64,000 nt of DNA from Devosia sediminis (GTDB lineage: Bacteria > Pseudomonadota > Alphaproteobacteria > Rhizobiales > Devosiaceae), in the NCBI RefSeq assembly GCF_016411825.1, contig NZ_JAEKMH010000004.1, forward strand, positions 310,001 to 374,000. Reading direction: 5' to 3'. The notes beneath the pieces are model-generated. The model was not told where the DNA came from. It did no database searches and saw only the letters and a program-made list of their open reading frames with translations. Below are positions 24,260 through 32,910 of this stretch, piece after piece (the stretch's first letter is position 1; the number at the start of each line of letters is the position of its first letter). The position numbers and the translations under genes are program-made.

Positions 24260-24270
24260 TAGTATGACAA
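24260..24270. promoter_or_regulatory. FadR-type GntR operator TNGTNNNACNA
   Basis: TAGTATGACAA matches the FadR-subfamily consensus TNGTNNNACNA at every fixed position. It lies 49 bp upstream of the regulator start and 90 bp upstream of the dipeptidase start, in the divergent intergenic region. Confidence 0.6.
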
Positions 24271-24359
24271 TAACTGCGGGCGCGCGGGCTGGACAGTTCG
24301 CTCGCCGCTACGCCATTGTGCGTCCTTCAAAATCCGGATTCGAGCCAAGGACTTCCGCC

Positions 24360-25748
24360 ATGACCAGCCCCGCCACCGTCGATGCCGTTCTCGCCAAGGT
24401 GGATGCGGGGCTCGACCAAAGCCTCGAGCGGCTGTTCCACCTCCTGCGCATCAAGTCCATCTCGACCGATCCGGCCTATGCCGCAGAATGCCAGAAGGCG
24501 GCCGACTGGATCGCCGCCGAACTCAACGATCTCGGCTTTGACGCCTCGGCCCGCCCGACCCCCGGCCACCCGGTGGTCGTCGCCCATGGCCCGGATCAGG
24601 CCGGCCCGCATGTGCTGTTCTATGCCCATTATGACGTGCAGCCGGTCGATCCTCTCAACCTCTGGCACACCGACCCATTCGACCCGCAGATCGTCGAAAG
24701 GGATGGCCGCAAGATCATCGTGGCGCGCGGCGCCTCCGACGACAAGGGTCAGATGCTGACCTTCATCGAAGCCTGCCGCGCCTGGAAGGCGGCCACCGGG
24801 TCGCTCCCCATCCGCGTGTCGCTGATGCTCGAAGGCGAGGAGGAGAGCGGCGGCAAGAACCTCCCGCCCTTCATGAAGGACAATGCCGGGGAGCTCAAAG
24901 CAGACATTGCCCTGGTCTGCGACACCGACATGTGGGATCGCCAGACCCCCTCGATCACCACCATGCTGCGTGGCCTCGTGGCCGACGAAATCGAGGTCAC
25001 CGCCGCCGACAAGGACCTCCATTCGGGCATGTTCGGCAATGCGGCGCGCAATCCCAATCAGGTGGTTGCCGACATCATTGCCAGCCTCCGCGCCCCCGAT
25101 GGCTCGGTCACCCTGCCCGGCTTTTACGACGACGTCGCCGAAATCTCGCCTGAACTCAAGGCCCAGTGGGCCGGTCTGGGCTTTGACGACAAGGCCTTCC
25201 TCGGCGGCGTTGGCCTTTCCAGCCCCGCAGGCGAACAGGGCCGCTCGGTGCTCGAAATGCTCTGGGCCCGCCCGACCTGCGAAATCAACGGCATGATCGG
25301 CGGCTATACCGGCGACGGCTTCAAGACCGTCATTCCCTCCAAGGCATCCGCCAAGATTTCATTCCGCCTCGTTTCCGGCCAGGACCCGCACAAGATCCGC
25401 GCCGCCTTCCGCGCCCATGTCGAAAAGCTCTTGCCGCCCGACTGTACGGTGAAATTCACCCCCCATGGCGCCTCGCCGGCCATCACTGTCCCCGCCGATG
25501 GCGAATTCCTCGCCCGCGCGCTCGAAGGCCTCACCGCCGAGTGGAACAAGCAGGCGGTCATAACCGGCGCCGGCGGCTCCATTCCCGTGGTCGGCGAATT
25601 CAAGAAGATCCTCGGCCTCGACACCCTGCTTATTGGCTTCGCCCATATCGACGACCAGATTCACTCGCCCAACGAGAAATACGACCTCGAAAGCTACCAC
25701 CGCGGCATCAGGAGCTGGGTGCGGGTTTTGGGGGCGCTGGCCAAGTAG
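24360..25748 (+). CDS. M20/M28-family dipeptidase
   Basis: Zinc-dependent peptidase of 462 residues, cytoplasmic. ATG 24360 follows AAGGA by 9 nt. M20 metal-site motifs are in order: FYAHYDVQP, GASDDKG, EGEEESGG, and CDTD, with a dimerisation domain inserted in the middle (DLHSGMFGNAARNPNQ). The size and motifs match the carnosinase-like/dipeptidase A clade. The divergent GntR regulator and its operator suggest control by a substrate-derived ligand. Confidence 0.92.
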   Translation: MTSPATVDAVLAKVDAGLDQSLERLFHLLRIKSISTDPAYAAECQKAADWIAAELNDLGFDASARPTPGHPVVVAHGPDQAGPHVLFYAHYDVQPVDPLNLWHTDPFDPQIVERDGRKIIVARGASDDKGQMLTFIEACRAWKAATGSLPIRVSLMLEGEEESGGKNLPPFMKDNAGELKADIALVCDTDMWDRQTPSITTMLRGLVADEIEVTAADKDLHSGMFGNAARNPNQVVADIIASLRAPDGSVTLPGFYDDVAEISPELKAQWAGLGFDDKAFLGGVGLSSPAGEQGRSVLEMLWARPTCEINGMIGGYTGDGFKTVIPSKASAKISFRLVSGQDPHKIRAAFRAHVEKLLPPDCTVKFTPHGASPAITVPADGEFLARALEGLTAEWNKQAVITGAGGSIPVVGEFKKILGLDTLLIGFAHIDDQIHSPNEKYDLESYHRGIRSWVRVLGALAK

Positions 25749-25760
25749 GCCGCGGCCTTT

Positions 25761-25847
25761 TGTTCATCGTCACCACCCGGCTTGTCCGGGTGGTCCATGC
25801 CTCCGCGAACTGGATTGCCCGGACAAGCCGGGCAATGACGATGAACA
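25761..25847. repeat. Palindromic intergenic repeat element
   Basis: An 87-bp element between convergent genes. The outer arms TGTTCATCGTCA and TGACGATGAACA are perfect inverted copies, and the inner CCCGGCTTGTCCGGG (25776-25790) and CCCGGACAAGCCGGG (25818-25832) are also mutual reverse complements and each nearly self-complementary. It resembles the REP-like elements common in Hyphomicrobiales and could also end transcription from both sides. Confidence 0.8.
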
Positions 25848-25864
25848 GTATGGGGTCAGTGCCC

Positions 25865-26227
25865 CTAAGCCAGCACCACCGCCAGAATGGCCAGCACCGC
25901 CGGCACCGTCTGCACGAACAGGATCTTGCGCGACGCCGTCGCCGCCCCATAAAGCCCCGCCACCGCCACGCAGCCCAGGAAGAAGAGCTGGATCTGCCAG
26001 GCGACGGCCGGATCGGGATGCACGAGGCCCCAGATCAGCCCCGCGGCGAGAAAGCCGTTATATAGCCGCTGATTGCCGGCCAGCACCTTCGTCTGCTCGG
26101 CAAAGTCCGGCGTCAGGTTGAACGCCTTGTGGGCCCGGGGCGTGGTCCACCACACCATTTCCAGAAGCACGATATAGATATGAATGAGGGCCACCAGGCC
26201 CACCAGGATCATTGCAACTATGGCCAA
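25865..26227 (-). CDS. DUF1304 family membrane protein
   Basis: Small integral membrane protein, 120 residues, four hydrophobic helices. The sequence HIYIVLLEMVWWTTPRAHKA with NQRLYNGFLAAGL is what I remember as the DUF1304 signature. Function unknown. It lies 41 bp downstream of deoD on the same strand, though in the order deoD then this gene, so the two may be co-transcribed. Confidence 0.8.
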   Translation of the reverse strand: MAIVAMILVGLVALIHIYIVLLEMVWWTTPRAHKAFNLTPDFAEQTKVLAGNQRLYNGFLAAGLIWGLVHPDPAVAWQIQLFFLGCVAVAGLYGAATASRKILFVQTVPAVLAILAVVLA

Positions 26228-26268
26228 TCCGGCCTCCCTTCGATGAAGTCACCGTTCGGTTTGCCGGC

Positions 26269-26982
26269 TCAGGCGTCGACCGCCACGTCCAGCGCCAGTT
26301 CGACCATGTCCCGCAGCGAGGTCTGCCGCGCTTCCGCGTCGATCTCCTCGTGGGTCACGAGGCAATCGGTCATGGTGCAGATGGTGAGGGCCTTCACCCC
26401 GAACCGCGCCGCCAGCGTATAAAGCGCCGCCGCCTCCATCTCGACCCCGATCACCCCGTGCTCGGGCAGCGTGTCATATCCGGCAAAGCCATTGGCATGA
26501 TAGAAAATGTCGGACGAGAGCATGTTGCCGGCGTGATATTTCAGCCCCCTGGCATCGGCCTTGTCGGCGGCCGAGCGCAACAGCCCGAAATCGGCGATGG
26601 GCGCAAAATTGAACGCCCCGAACCGGCCCTTGACGATGGACGAGTCTGTCGACGCCCCCTGCGCGAGGATCACGTCGCGCACCTTCACCTTCGCATTGAG
26701 GCCGCCGCAGGTGCCCACGCGGATCAAGGATTTCGCGCCATAGACATTGATCAGTTCATGGACATAGATCGAGAGCGAGGGTTGCCCCATGCCCGAAGCC
26801 TGCACCGAAACCGGCTTGCCCTTCCAGGTGCCGGTAAACCCTAAGCAATTGCGCACCGAATTGACCAGTTTCGGCGCCTCGAAGAAGGTTTCCGCAATCC
26901 ATTTGGCCCGCAGCGGATCGCCCGGCAGCAGCACCGCCTCGGCATAGTCTCCGGGCTTGGCATGATTGTGCGGCGTGGTCAT
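26269..26982 (-). CDS. deoD: Purine-nucleoside phosphorylase, DeoD type
   Basis: Phosphorolyses purine (deoxy)ribonucleosides to base and (deoxy)ribose-1-phosphate in the cytoplasm. 237 residues, normal for the hexameric family. Motifs: LLPGDPLRAKWIAE (phosphate site), GMGQPSLSIYVHEL, RVGTCGGL, and VEMEAAALYTLA (ribose/base site), with TVSD replaced by TICTMTD. The start ATG 26982 gives the usual MTTPHN-type opening. Confidence 0.95.
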   Translation of the reverse strand: MTTPHNHAKPGDYAEAVLLPGDPLRAKWIAETFFEAPKLVNSVRNCLGFTGTWKGKPVSVQASGMGQPSLSIYVHELINVYGAKSLIRVGTCGGLNAKVKVRDVILAQGASTDSSIVKGRFGAFNFAPIADFGLLRSAADKADARGLKYHAGNMLSSDIFYHANGFAGYDTLPEHGVIGVEMEAAALYTLAARFGVKALTICTMTDCLVTHEEIDAEARQTSLRDMVELALDVAVDA

Positions 26983-27018
26983 GGGCGCATCCTCGTTTCC
27001 TATGATTTCTCAGTCTTA

Positions 27019-27143
27019 CCTCTCCCTTGGGGGAGAGGTCGACCCATCTTTGGGTCGGGTGAGGGAGCCTTTCACAGGTCCCGGAAAAGGTCCCCGCTCC
27101 CGTCGCGCGCGCCGGCCCCTCTGCCAAAGAGGAGAGATGGGAT
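27019..27143. repeat. Hairpin-rich intergenic repeat
   Basis: The 226-bp gap between deoD and argC contains back-to-back palindromes: CCTCTCCCTTGGGGGAGAGG at 27019-27038, GACCCATCTTTGGGTC at 27040-27055, and more distant complementary runs near 27110-27143. The CT-rich/GA-rich arms resemble those at 28171-28239 and 28860-28990, so they are probably members of one dispersed repeat family. Confidence 0.6.
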
Positions 27144-27208
27144 AGATCGGCGTCTTGACCTCGACACATGTCAGGTCCATTTACGCAGCCGAACTGGAGA
27201 AAAAGCCG

Positions 27209-28162
27209 ATGGTCGCAAAGATTTTCATCGATGGCGAAGCCGGAACCACGGGTCTGCAGATCCGCGAGCGCCTGGCCGGCCGGCGCGATCTCGAAGTCGT
27301 CTCCATTGACCATGACAAGCGCAAGGACCAGGACGAGCGCAAGCGCCTGCTCAACCTCGCCGATGTCGCCATCCTCTGCCTGCCCGACGATGCGGCACGG
27401 GAAAGCGTGCGCTTAATCGAAAACGACACGACCCGCGTCATCGATGCCTCGACGGCCCATCGCGTCGCCGAGGGCTGGGCCTATGGCTTTGCCGAAATGG
27501 ATGCCGGCCAGACCGACGAGATCGCCAAGGCCCGTTATGTCGCCAATCCCGGTTGCTGGCCGCAGGGCCTCATCGCCGCCGCCCGCCCGCTGGTCGAGGC
27601 GCGGCTGCTGCCCGGCGACTATCCGCTCTCCTACCATGGCGTCTCCGGCTATTCCGGCGGCGGACGGCAGATGATCGAGGAATACGAGGCGCCCGGCGTG
27701 GTCGCCAGCCAGTACATGCCCTATGCGCTGACCTTCCTTCACAAGCACCTGCCGGAAATGCAGCATTACGGCAAGCTCAACCGCCCGCCGCTGTTCGAGC
27801 CGGTGGTCGGCAACTTTGCGCAGGGCATGACCACCTCCCTGCCGCTCCATCTCGACATGGTCGCCGATATTCCGTCAGGCAAGGACCTCCACGCCGTCCT
27901 CGCCGATCATTACGCGTCGATCCCCGACAGTTTTGTCCAGGTCGCGCCCTACGACCCGAAACTCGGCAAATCCGCCGCCCTCGACCCCCAGGCCCATAAC
28001 GGCACCAACACGCTGACCCTGCACGTCTTCGCCAATGACGAGACCAACCAGGCCGTCATCGCAGCTGTCTACGACAATCTCGGCAAGGGCGCTTCGGGCG
28101 CGGCGGTGCAGAACCTCAACATCATGCTCGGCGTCAACGCGCGCGAGAGCCTGGCAGCCTGA
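27209..28162 (+). CDS. argC: N-acetyl-gamma-glutamyl-phosphate reductase, type 2
   Basis: NADPH-dependent third step of arginine biosynthesis. 317 residues from ATG 27209, which has GGAG 9 nt upstream; this start removes a non-homologous extension. N-terminal nucleotide-binding motif DGEAGTTGLQIRERL, the catalytic Cys116 in NPGCWPQG, and SYHGVSGYSGGG. The short length identifies the type 2 ArgC class. No other arg gene is adjacent. Confidence 0.94.
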   Translation: MVAKIFIDGEAGTTGLQIRERLAGRRDLEVVSIDHDKRKDQDERKRLLNLADVAILCLPDDAARESVRLIENDTTRVIDASTAHRVAEGWAYGFAEMDAGQTDEIAKARYVANPGCWPQGLIAAARPLVEARLLPGDYPLSYHGVSGYSGGGRQMIEEYEAPGVVASQYMPYALTFLHKHLPEMQHYGKLNRPPLFEPVVGNFAQGMTTSLPLHLDMVADIPSGKDLHAVLADHYASIPDSFVQVAPYDPKLGKSAALDPQAHNGTNTLTLHVFANDETNQAVIAAVYDNLGKGASGAAVQNLNIMLGVNARESLAA

Positions 28163-28170
28163 GGCCTTAT

Positions 28171-28239
28171 GGCGCCGCCCCTATCCTCCCCCGCTCGCGG
28201 GGGAGGGGGACCATGCAAAGCATGGTGGAGGGGGGCGCC
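28171..28239. repeat. Palindromic repeat downstream of argC
   Basis: GGCGCC at both ends (28171-28176 and 28234-28239) encloses CTCCCCC...GGGGGAG and CCATGCaaagCATGG hairpins. It begins 8 bp after the argC stop and could act in termination or mRNA stability as well as being a dispersed repeat. Confidence 0.6.
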
Positions 28240-28441
28240 ACGAGCACAAGACCACCTCAACGTCAGCGTCCCCTGCCCTCTCCACCGCCGACCGGCGGCC
28301 CCTTTCCCGTAAACGGGGGAGGAACACCCAACCCCACCGCTCGTCACCCTCGGGCCTGACCCGAGGGCTCGGTACTTGATGGCAGCAATGGGGTGGCTAG
28401 AGGTCCGACAGCTTTCCGAGCACAGATGGCGAAAGCAGACT

Positions 28442-28732
28442 TCAGGTTTGCCCGAATACCCCATCGAACCAATAGCTGTCGTGATCTGAGAACCAGCTTT
28501 CATTTTTGGCCGTTCGCAGTACTGCCAGTGGTGTCATATCCATTTTGTATCGAAAGAACAGTGCAAGCAGGTCGCGAAGCTGGTTGTCGGTTGGAGCGCG
28601 TTTCAGACGAATTATAAGGTCACGCCCTTCACCTGTGACATCGCGCACAATGGTGATGCGACCAAGCCACCCGAACATGGCAGTTTCGTCGTTCTGGCTG
28701 AAATAGGTCGGGCCTTGCACTCTTATTAGCAT
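28442..28732 (-). CDS. Uncharacterised 96-residue protein of atypical composition
   Basis: Reads MLIRVQGPTYFSQNDETAM at the start and ends SDHDSYWFDGVFGQT. No signal peptide or helix long enough for a membrane. Its DNA is near 50% GC by eye, well below the flanking genes, and it sits between two repeat-rich stretches, which suggests acquisition by transfer. GGGGG lies about 10 nt before the ATG. I do not recognise the family; coding status rests on frame length, codon-like composition and amino-acid balance. Confidence 0.5.
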   Translation of the reverse strand: MLIRVQGPTYFSQNDETAMFGWLGRITIVRDVTGEGRDLIIRLKRAPTDNQLRDLLALFFRYKMDMTPLAVLRTAKNESWFSDHDSYWFDGVFGQT

Positions 28733-29363
28733 CCGGTCCCCCTGCTCATACTATCCACGCGTCCGCTTGTAGCTCCGGGCTGCACAGCGCTCAACGTCTG
28801 AAACGGGTCTTTCCGCCATGAGCTCGTTCTGTGGTTGCCCATGAGGTCCAAGCAAACACGATGCGGCACCTCCCCCTTGACGGGGGAGGCTGGGTGGGGG
28901 TGCGCCACGCACTGATGGCCTGTGTCCAACACCCTGCTCGCGATCCCCCCTCCCCATCCCTCCCCGCGAGGGGGAGGGTGTCCCATCGCGTACGCGCGAC
29001 TACCAGCGTGCGGACTAAAGAGTTGGCGCGCGATGAGTGCGGGTGGTCCACATGGCAGTGACGTGCTGCAGCCACATCGATTGAACTAGCGTCGAAACCC
29101 GCCACCCCAAATTCTTATCCCCGCCTCCTCCAGACCCCCTATCCTCCCCCCATCCCTCCGCGACGGGCGGTCTGCAGCGACCAGATGCGGGGGAGCCGGA
29201 CGGTGCTGGGTCGCTCCAGTGCCGCGCTCACGAAACTTCTGGCCCCGGCGACGAGCGATCAATGGGGGTTGTTTCGGTTCGAAAAACCGGTGTTCCGGGG
29301 CGGCGACGTCTCTATTTCCCTTCCCTATCGAGACGCACGCGCCTCGGGACACGTCCAATAGCC

Positions 29364-29390
29364 ACCGGTAGCCACCAAGGGCTTACCGGT
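29364..29390 (+). promoter_or_regulatory. Leader hairpin 1 upstream of leuD
   Basis: ACCGGTA-GCC (29364-29373) pairs with GGC-T-TACCGGT (29380-29390), a 10-bp stem with one bulge and a 6-nt loop, followed by CCCTTTTCC. The form is that of an attenuator-type terminator 180 nt before leuD, although the T-run is short. Confidence 0.4.
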
Positions 29391-29436
29391 CCCTTTTCCA
29401 TGCGCATTGCTCTTCGTGAACGGCCCGACGCTCAGC

Positions 29437-29458
29437 AACCGTACGCTTCGGTACGGTT
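29437..29458 (+). promoter_or_regulatory. Leader hairpin 2 upstream of leuD
   Basis: AACCGTAC (29437-29444) and GTACGGTT (29451-29458) form a perfect 8-bp stem with loop GCTTCG. It lies 47 nt after the first hairpin and 111 nt before leuD. Confidence 0.4.
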
Positions 29459-29569
29459 TAGCCTTGCCAAAACCATGCTTTCGCGCGATGACGCTGGCAA
29501 CAGCGCGCTTTGGGCCAGAATGTGCCGGTCCCGGAAGCGCCCGAATGCCTTCGTGAGGTCCAGAGCCCA

Positions 29570-30175
29570 ATGGAAAAATTCACTTCCCTGACCGGTGTCG
29601 CGGCGCCCCTGCCGATCATCAATATCGACACCGACATGATCATCCCCAAGCAATACCTGAAGACCATCAAGCGCACCGGCCTCGGCACGGCGCTCTTCAG
29701 CGAAATGCGCTACAATGAGGACGGCTCGGAAAACCCCGATTTCGTGCTCAACAAGCCCGCCTATCGCCAGGCACAGATCATCATTGCCGGCGACAATTTC
29801 GGCTGCGGCTCGTCGCGCGAACATGCTCCCTGGGCGCTCCTCGATTTCGGCATCCGCTGCGTGATCTCCACCAGCTTTGCCGACATTTTCTACAATAACT
29901 GCTTCAAGAACGGCATCCTGCCGCTCGTCGTCACCCCGGACCAGTTGAAACTCCTGCTCGACGATGCCGAGCGCGGCTCCAATGCCACGCTCTCGATCGA
30001 CCTCGAGGCCCAGACCATCAAGGGTCCCGATGGCGGCACGCTGCATTTCGACATCGATCCGAGCCGCAAGCAGATCCTGCTCGAAGGCCTCGACGATATC
30101 GCCGGCACGCTGAAATCCGATCCGTCCATCTCGGCCTTCGAAGGCAAGATGGCCGCCAGCCGCCCCTGGCTCTGA
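29570..30175 (+). CDS. leuD: 3-isopropylmalate dehydratase small subunit
   Basis: Small subunit of the isopropylmalate isomerase of leucine biosynthesis, 201 residues. ATG 29570 is chosen because homologues begin [15 protein letters not shown] lies 10 nt upstream. The swivel-domain motif [17 protein letters not shown] and the opening [15 protein letters not shown] are diagnostic. The large subunit leuC is not in the window; leuB follows 1.6 kb downstream on the same strand. Confidence 0.95.
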   Translation: MEKFTSLTGVAAPLPIINIDTDMIIPKQYLKTIKRTGLGTALFSEMRYNEDGSENPDFVLNKPAYRQAQIIIAGDNFGCGSSREHAPWALLDFGIRCVISTSFADIFYNNCFKNGILPLVVTPDQLKLLLDDAERGSNATLSIDLEAQTIKGPDGGTLHFDIDPSRKQILLEGLDDIAGTLKSDPSISAFEGKMAASRPWL

Positions 30176-30181
30176 CGCGAA

Positions 30182-30607
30182 ATGGAGATCGTCTTCGAAC
30201 CCGATGTGCTGCCCGAAACGCGCGCAGCCATTCTCGAAGGCCTGATCCGCTATAACGAACAGCAGACGGCGGGTCGCTTTCCCCCGCCGCGCTTCATCGC
30301 TCTCGCCTTGCGCGATCCCCAGACCGGCACGACCGTGGGCGGCCTCACTGCCCGCATCGCCTATAGCCGCATGTTCGTCGAGCTGCTTTACATTCCCGAG
30401 CATCTGCGCGGCCAGGGCTTTGGCGCCGACCTGATCGGCCAGGCCGAGGATGTAGCGCGCCGCGAAGGCTGCACCGGCATCTGGCTCGACACCTTTTCCT
30501 TCCAGGCGCCCGGCTTTTACAAGAAGCTCGGCTATGACGAATTCGGCACGCTTGCCGAGTATCCGCCCGGCTTTACGCGGCATTACCTCCACAAAACCCT
30601 GAGTTGA
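30182..30607 (+). CDS. GNAT-family N-acetyltransferase
   Basis: 141 residues, 6 bp after leuD. The acetyl-CoA loop RGQGFGADLIGQAE and the C-terminal FQAPGFYKKLGYDEFG segment are classical GNAT features. Substrate unknown. It is the second gene of a tightly spaced run leuD-GNAT-ridA-CPBP, so co-expression with leucine biosynthesis is likely, though a metabolic link is not evident. Confidence 0.88.
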   Translation: MEIVFEPDVLPETRAAILEGLIRYNEQQTAGRFPPPRFIALALRDPQTGTTVGGLTARIAYSRMFVELLYIPEHLRGQGFGADLIGQAEDVARREGCTGIWLDTFSFQAPGFYKKLGYDEFGTLAEYPPGFTRHYLHKTLS

Positions 30608-30614
30608 TCGACAA

Positions 30615-31010
30615 ATGGTCCAGCGCGTCTCCACCGGTTCTCCCTTTGAGGCCACCTTCGGCTATTCCCGTGCCGTCCGCCACGAAGACACGGTCTATGT
30701 CTCCGGCACCACCGGATATGACTATGCGACCATGACCATGCCCGAGGGCGTCGGGCAGCAGGCGAAAAATGCCCTGGCCACCATCGACAAGGCATTGAAG
30801 GAAGCCGGCTCCTCCATCCAGGATACCGTGCGTGTGGTCTATTATGTCGGCGACCGCAGCCTCGTCGACGAGGTCGTCGCCGCCGTCGGTCCGGTCTTCA
30901 AGGATATCCGCCCCGCCGCCTCCATGCTCATCGTGCAGATGATCGAGGAAGGCATGAAGATCGAGATCGAAGTGACCGCCCGCATCGGCGCGGCAACCAG
31001 CCACGCCTGA
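30615..31010 (+). CDS. RidA/YjgF-family protein
   Basis: 131 residues, 7 bp after the GNAT gene. RidA-type sequence: VYVSGTTGYD, QQAKNALATIDKALKEAG, and RPAASMLIVQMIEEGMKIEIEV. The catalytic Arg of true RidA (in R-P-A-R/x contexts) is near RPAAS, so the arginine of IRPAAS is present, but the family has several subgroups and deaminase activity on enamines or imines is only a guess. RidA proteins commonly protect PLP enzymes of branched-chain amino acid metabolism, which fits the leu context. Confidence 0.87.
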   Translation: MVQRVSTGSPFEATFGYSRAVRHEDTVYVSGTTGYDYATMTMPEGVGQQAKNALATIDKALKEAGSSIQDTVRVVYYVGDRSLVDEVVAAVGPVFKDIRPAASMLIVQMIEEGMKIEIEVTARIGAATSHA

Positions 31011-31022
31011 CGCGAGGACCTC

Positions 31023-31700
31023 ATGGTGAGCCTGCCCAACCACGAGGTCCAGCATCGTGTGACCGGCAAACAGGTCGCCCTCACCGCTCACGCAGCGCTC
31101 CTCATCGGGGCGCTGTTTTTCATCGTGCCGGCGCTGACAGGCTGGGACAGCCATGGCGGCTATCTGCTGGCGCTGACCTTTTATTGGCTGTTCTTCTGCC
31201 TGCCGGTCATCGGCTGGCACGCCCTCGAGGGCAATGACGGGCGTCTGTTTTCCGAGAAGATCGCCTGGCGCGACTGGTGGATCCTGCCCCTCTTGGTCCT
31301 ACAGGTGGGGCTCGTCGCCATCATCAATTTCGTGCCCAATACGTCGATCCTGAGCCAGGGCGGCATGTACCTGGCCCTGCTCATCGCCTTTATCAACGGC
31401 CCGGTCGAGGAGATCGCCTGGCGCGGCGGCTTCCTTGGCACGTTCCGTGATCGCCCCCGCCTAGGCTTCTGGCTCGGCTGGGCGCTGTTCGTGACTTGGC
31501 ACGTGCCGCTGGCCATGAGCGTTGGCATCGTCTTCGACGGCGGCGCTATGGCCCTGATCGGTGGTGCTGCCGCGCTCGGCCTGCTCTGGGCATGGATCGC
31601 CTGGCGCACCGGCTCGGTGTTTTACGTGAGCCTCGCCCACGGGCTCACCAATGTCTTCGTCTTATGGGTCCTCTTCGATCGCAACGGTTTTGCAGCGTAA
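31023..31700 (+). CDS. CPBP-family intramembrane metalloprotease
   Basis: 225-residue polytopic protein with about six to seven hydrophobic segments. The CPBP (Abi/Rce1-like) active-site motifs are present: GPVEEIAWRGG (E129, E130, R134), TWHVPLAM and SLAHGLTN, providing the Glu/His metal ligands. Last gene of the leuD run, 12 bp after ridA. Substrate unknown; such proteases act on membrane-embedded or prenylated peptides, or in self-immunity to bacteriocins. Confidence 0.9.
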   Translation: MVSLPNHEVQHRVTGKQVALTAHAALLIGALFFIVPALTGWDSHGGYLLALTFYWLFFCLPVIGWHALEGNDGRLFSEKIAWRDWWILPLLVLQVGLVAIINFVPNTSILSQGGMYLALLIAFINGPVEEIAWRGGFLGTFRDRPRLGFWLGWALFVTWHVPLAMSVGIVFDGGAMALIGGAAALGLLWAWIAWRTGSVFYVSLAHGLTNVFVLWVLFDRNGFAA

Positions 31701-31783
31701 GCCGCCTTGCATAACACCACCAAAAACCGCTAACTGCGCCCCAAGGTGTACCCACCAGTACGGCACGAGGAGTTTCCGCAATC

Positions 31784-32884
31784 ATGGCCACCCATTCCCT
31801 TTTTCTTCTGCCCGGCGACGGCATCGGCACCGAGATCATGGTCGAGGTCGAAAAGCTCATCGCCTGGACCAATGCCGAGGGCCTGACGGACTTCTCGACT
31901 GACAGCGGGCTTGCCGGTGGTGCCGCCTATGACAAGCATGGCGTCGCCATCACCGATGAGGACGTGGCCAAGGCCAAGGCCGCCGACGCCGTGATCTTCG
32001 GCGCCGTGGGCGGGCCGAAGTGGGACAACGTGCCCTACGAACACCGTCCGGAAGCGGCCCTCCTCCGTCTCCGCAAGGAACTGGCCGTCTTTGCCAATCT
32101 CCGCCCCGCCATCTGCTACCCGGCCCTGGCCGAAGCCTCGTCGCTGAAGAAAGAGCTGGTCGAGGGTCTCGACATCCTCATCGTCCGCGAACTGACCGGC
32201 GGCGTCTATTTCGGCGAACCCAAGACTATCACCGATCTGGGCAATGGACAGAAGCGCGCCGTGGACACCCAGGTCTACGAAACCTACGAGATCGACCGCA
32301 TCGCCCGCGTCGCCTTCGACCTCGCCCGCACCCGTGGCTCGAAAGTCCATTCGGCCGACAAGAAGAATGTCATGAAGTCGGGCGTGCTCTGGGACGAAGT
32401 GGTCAAGGGTGTCGCCAAGGATTTCCCGGATGTGGAATTGCACCATATCCTGGCCGACAATGCCGCCATGCAGCTCGTGCGCACGCCAAAGCAGTTCGAC
32501 GTCATGGTCACCGACAATCTCTTCGGCGATATCCTCTCCGACGTCGCCGCCATGCTGACCGGTTCGCTCGGCATGCTGCCCTCAGCTTCGCTCGGCGCGC
32601 CCGATCCGGTGACCGGCAAGCGCAAGGCCTTCTACGAACCCGTGCACGGCTCGGCCCCCGATATTGCCGGCAAGGGCATTGCCAACCCCATCGCCATGAT
32701 CGCCTCCTTCGCCATGGCGCTGCGCTATTCGTTCAACATGATCGAACTGGCCAACCAGGTCGAAGGCGCCATCTCCGCCGTCCTCAGCGATGGCCTGCGC
32801 ACCGGCGACATCGCCCAGGCCAATTGCAAGACCGTCGGCACCGAGGAAATGGGCGCGGCGATTCTGGCCAAGCTCAAGGCTTGA
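31784..32884 (+). CDS. leuB: 3-isopropylmalate dehydrogenase
   Basis: NAD-dependent third step of leucine biosynthesis, 366 residues. LLPGDGIGTEI at the start, RELTGGVYFGEPK, DKKNVMKSG, DNLFGDILSDVAAMLTGSLG and HGSAPDIAGKGIANP are all intact. AGGAG lies 9 nt before ATG 31784. An 83-bp gap after the protease gene could hold its own promoter. Convergent with rpsP. Confidence 0.97.
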   Translation: MATHSLFLLPGDGIGTEIMVEVEKLIAWTNAEGLTDFSTDSGLAGGAAYDKHGVAITDEDVAKAKAADAVIFGAVGGPKWDNVPYEHRPEAALLRLRKELAVFANLRPAICYPALAEASSLKKELVEGLDILIVRELTGGVYFGEPKTITDLGNGQKRAVDTQVYETYEIDRIARVAFDLARTRGSKVHSADKKNVMKSGVLWDEVVKGVAKDFPDVELHHILADNAAMQLVRTPKQFDVMVTDNLFGDILSDVAAMLTGSLGMLPSASLGAPDPVTGKRKAFYEPVHGSAPDIAGKGIANPIAMIASFAMALRYSFNMIELANQVEGAISAVLSDGLRTGDIAQANCKTVGTEEMGAAILAKLKA

Positions 32885-32910
32885 TCGCTGGCCCTGCCTC
32901 AGACGCGATG

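Larger units (their letters stand above)
28733..29569. other. Repeat-rich 837-bp region without a convincing gene
   Basis: Contains CT/GA-rich palindromic runs (CCTCCCCCTTGACGGGGGAGG at 28868-28888; CTCCCC clusters with GGGGGAG near 28945-28978 and again near 29130-29165), then a stretch without recognised features, and finally two hairpins upstream of leuD. A plus-strand frame from 29262 to 29591 runs into leuD but has the composition of non-coding sequence. The leuD promoter and leader should lie in the last ~250 bp. Confidence 0.6.

Noticed and set aside
29262..29591. 109-codon plus-strand frame running into leuD
   Set aside because: Arg/Ser-rich composition as in non-coding high-GC DNA, no Shine-Dalgarno, crosses both hairpins and overlaps the leuD start.
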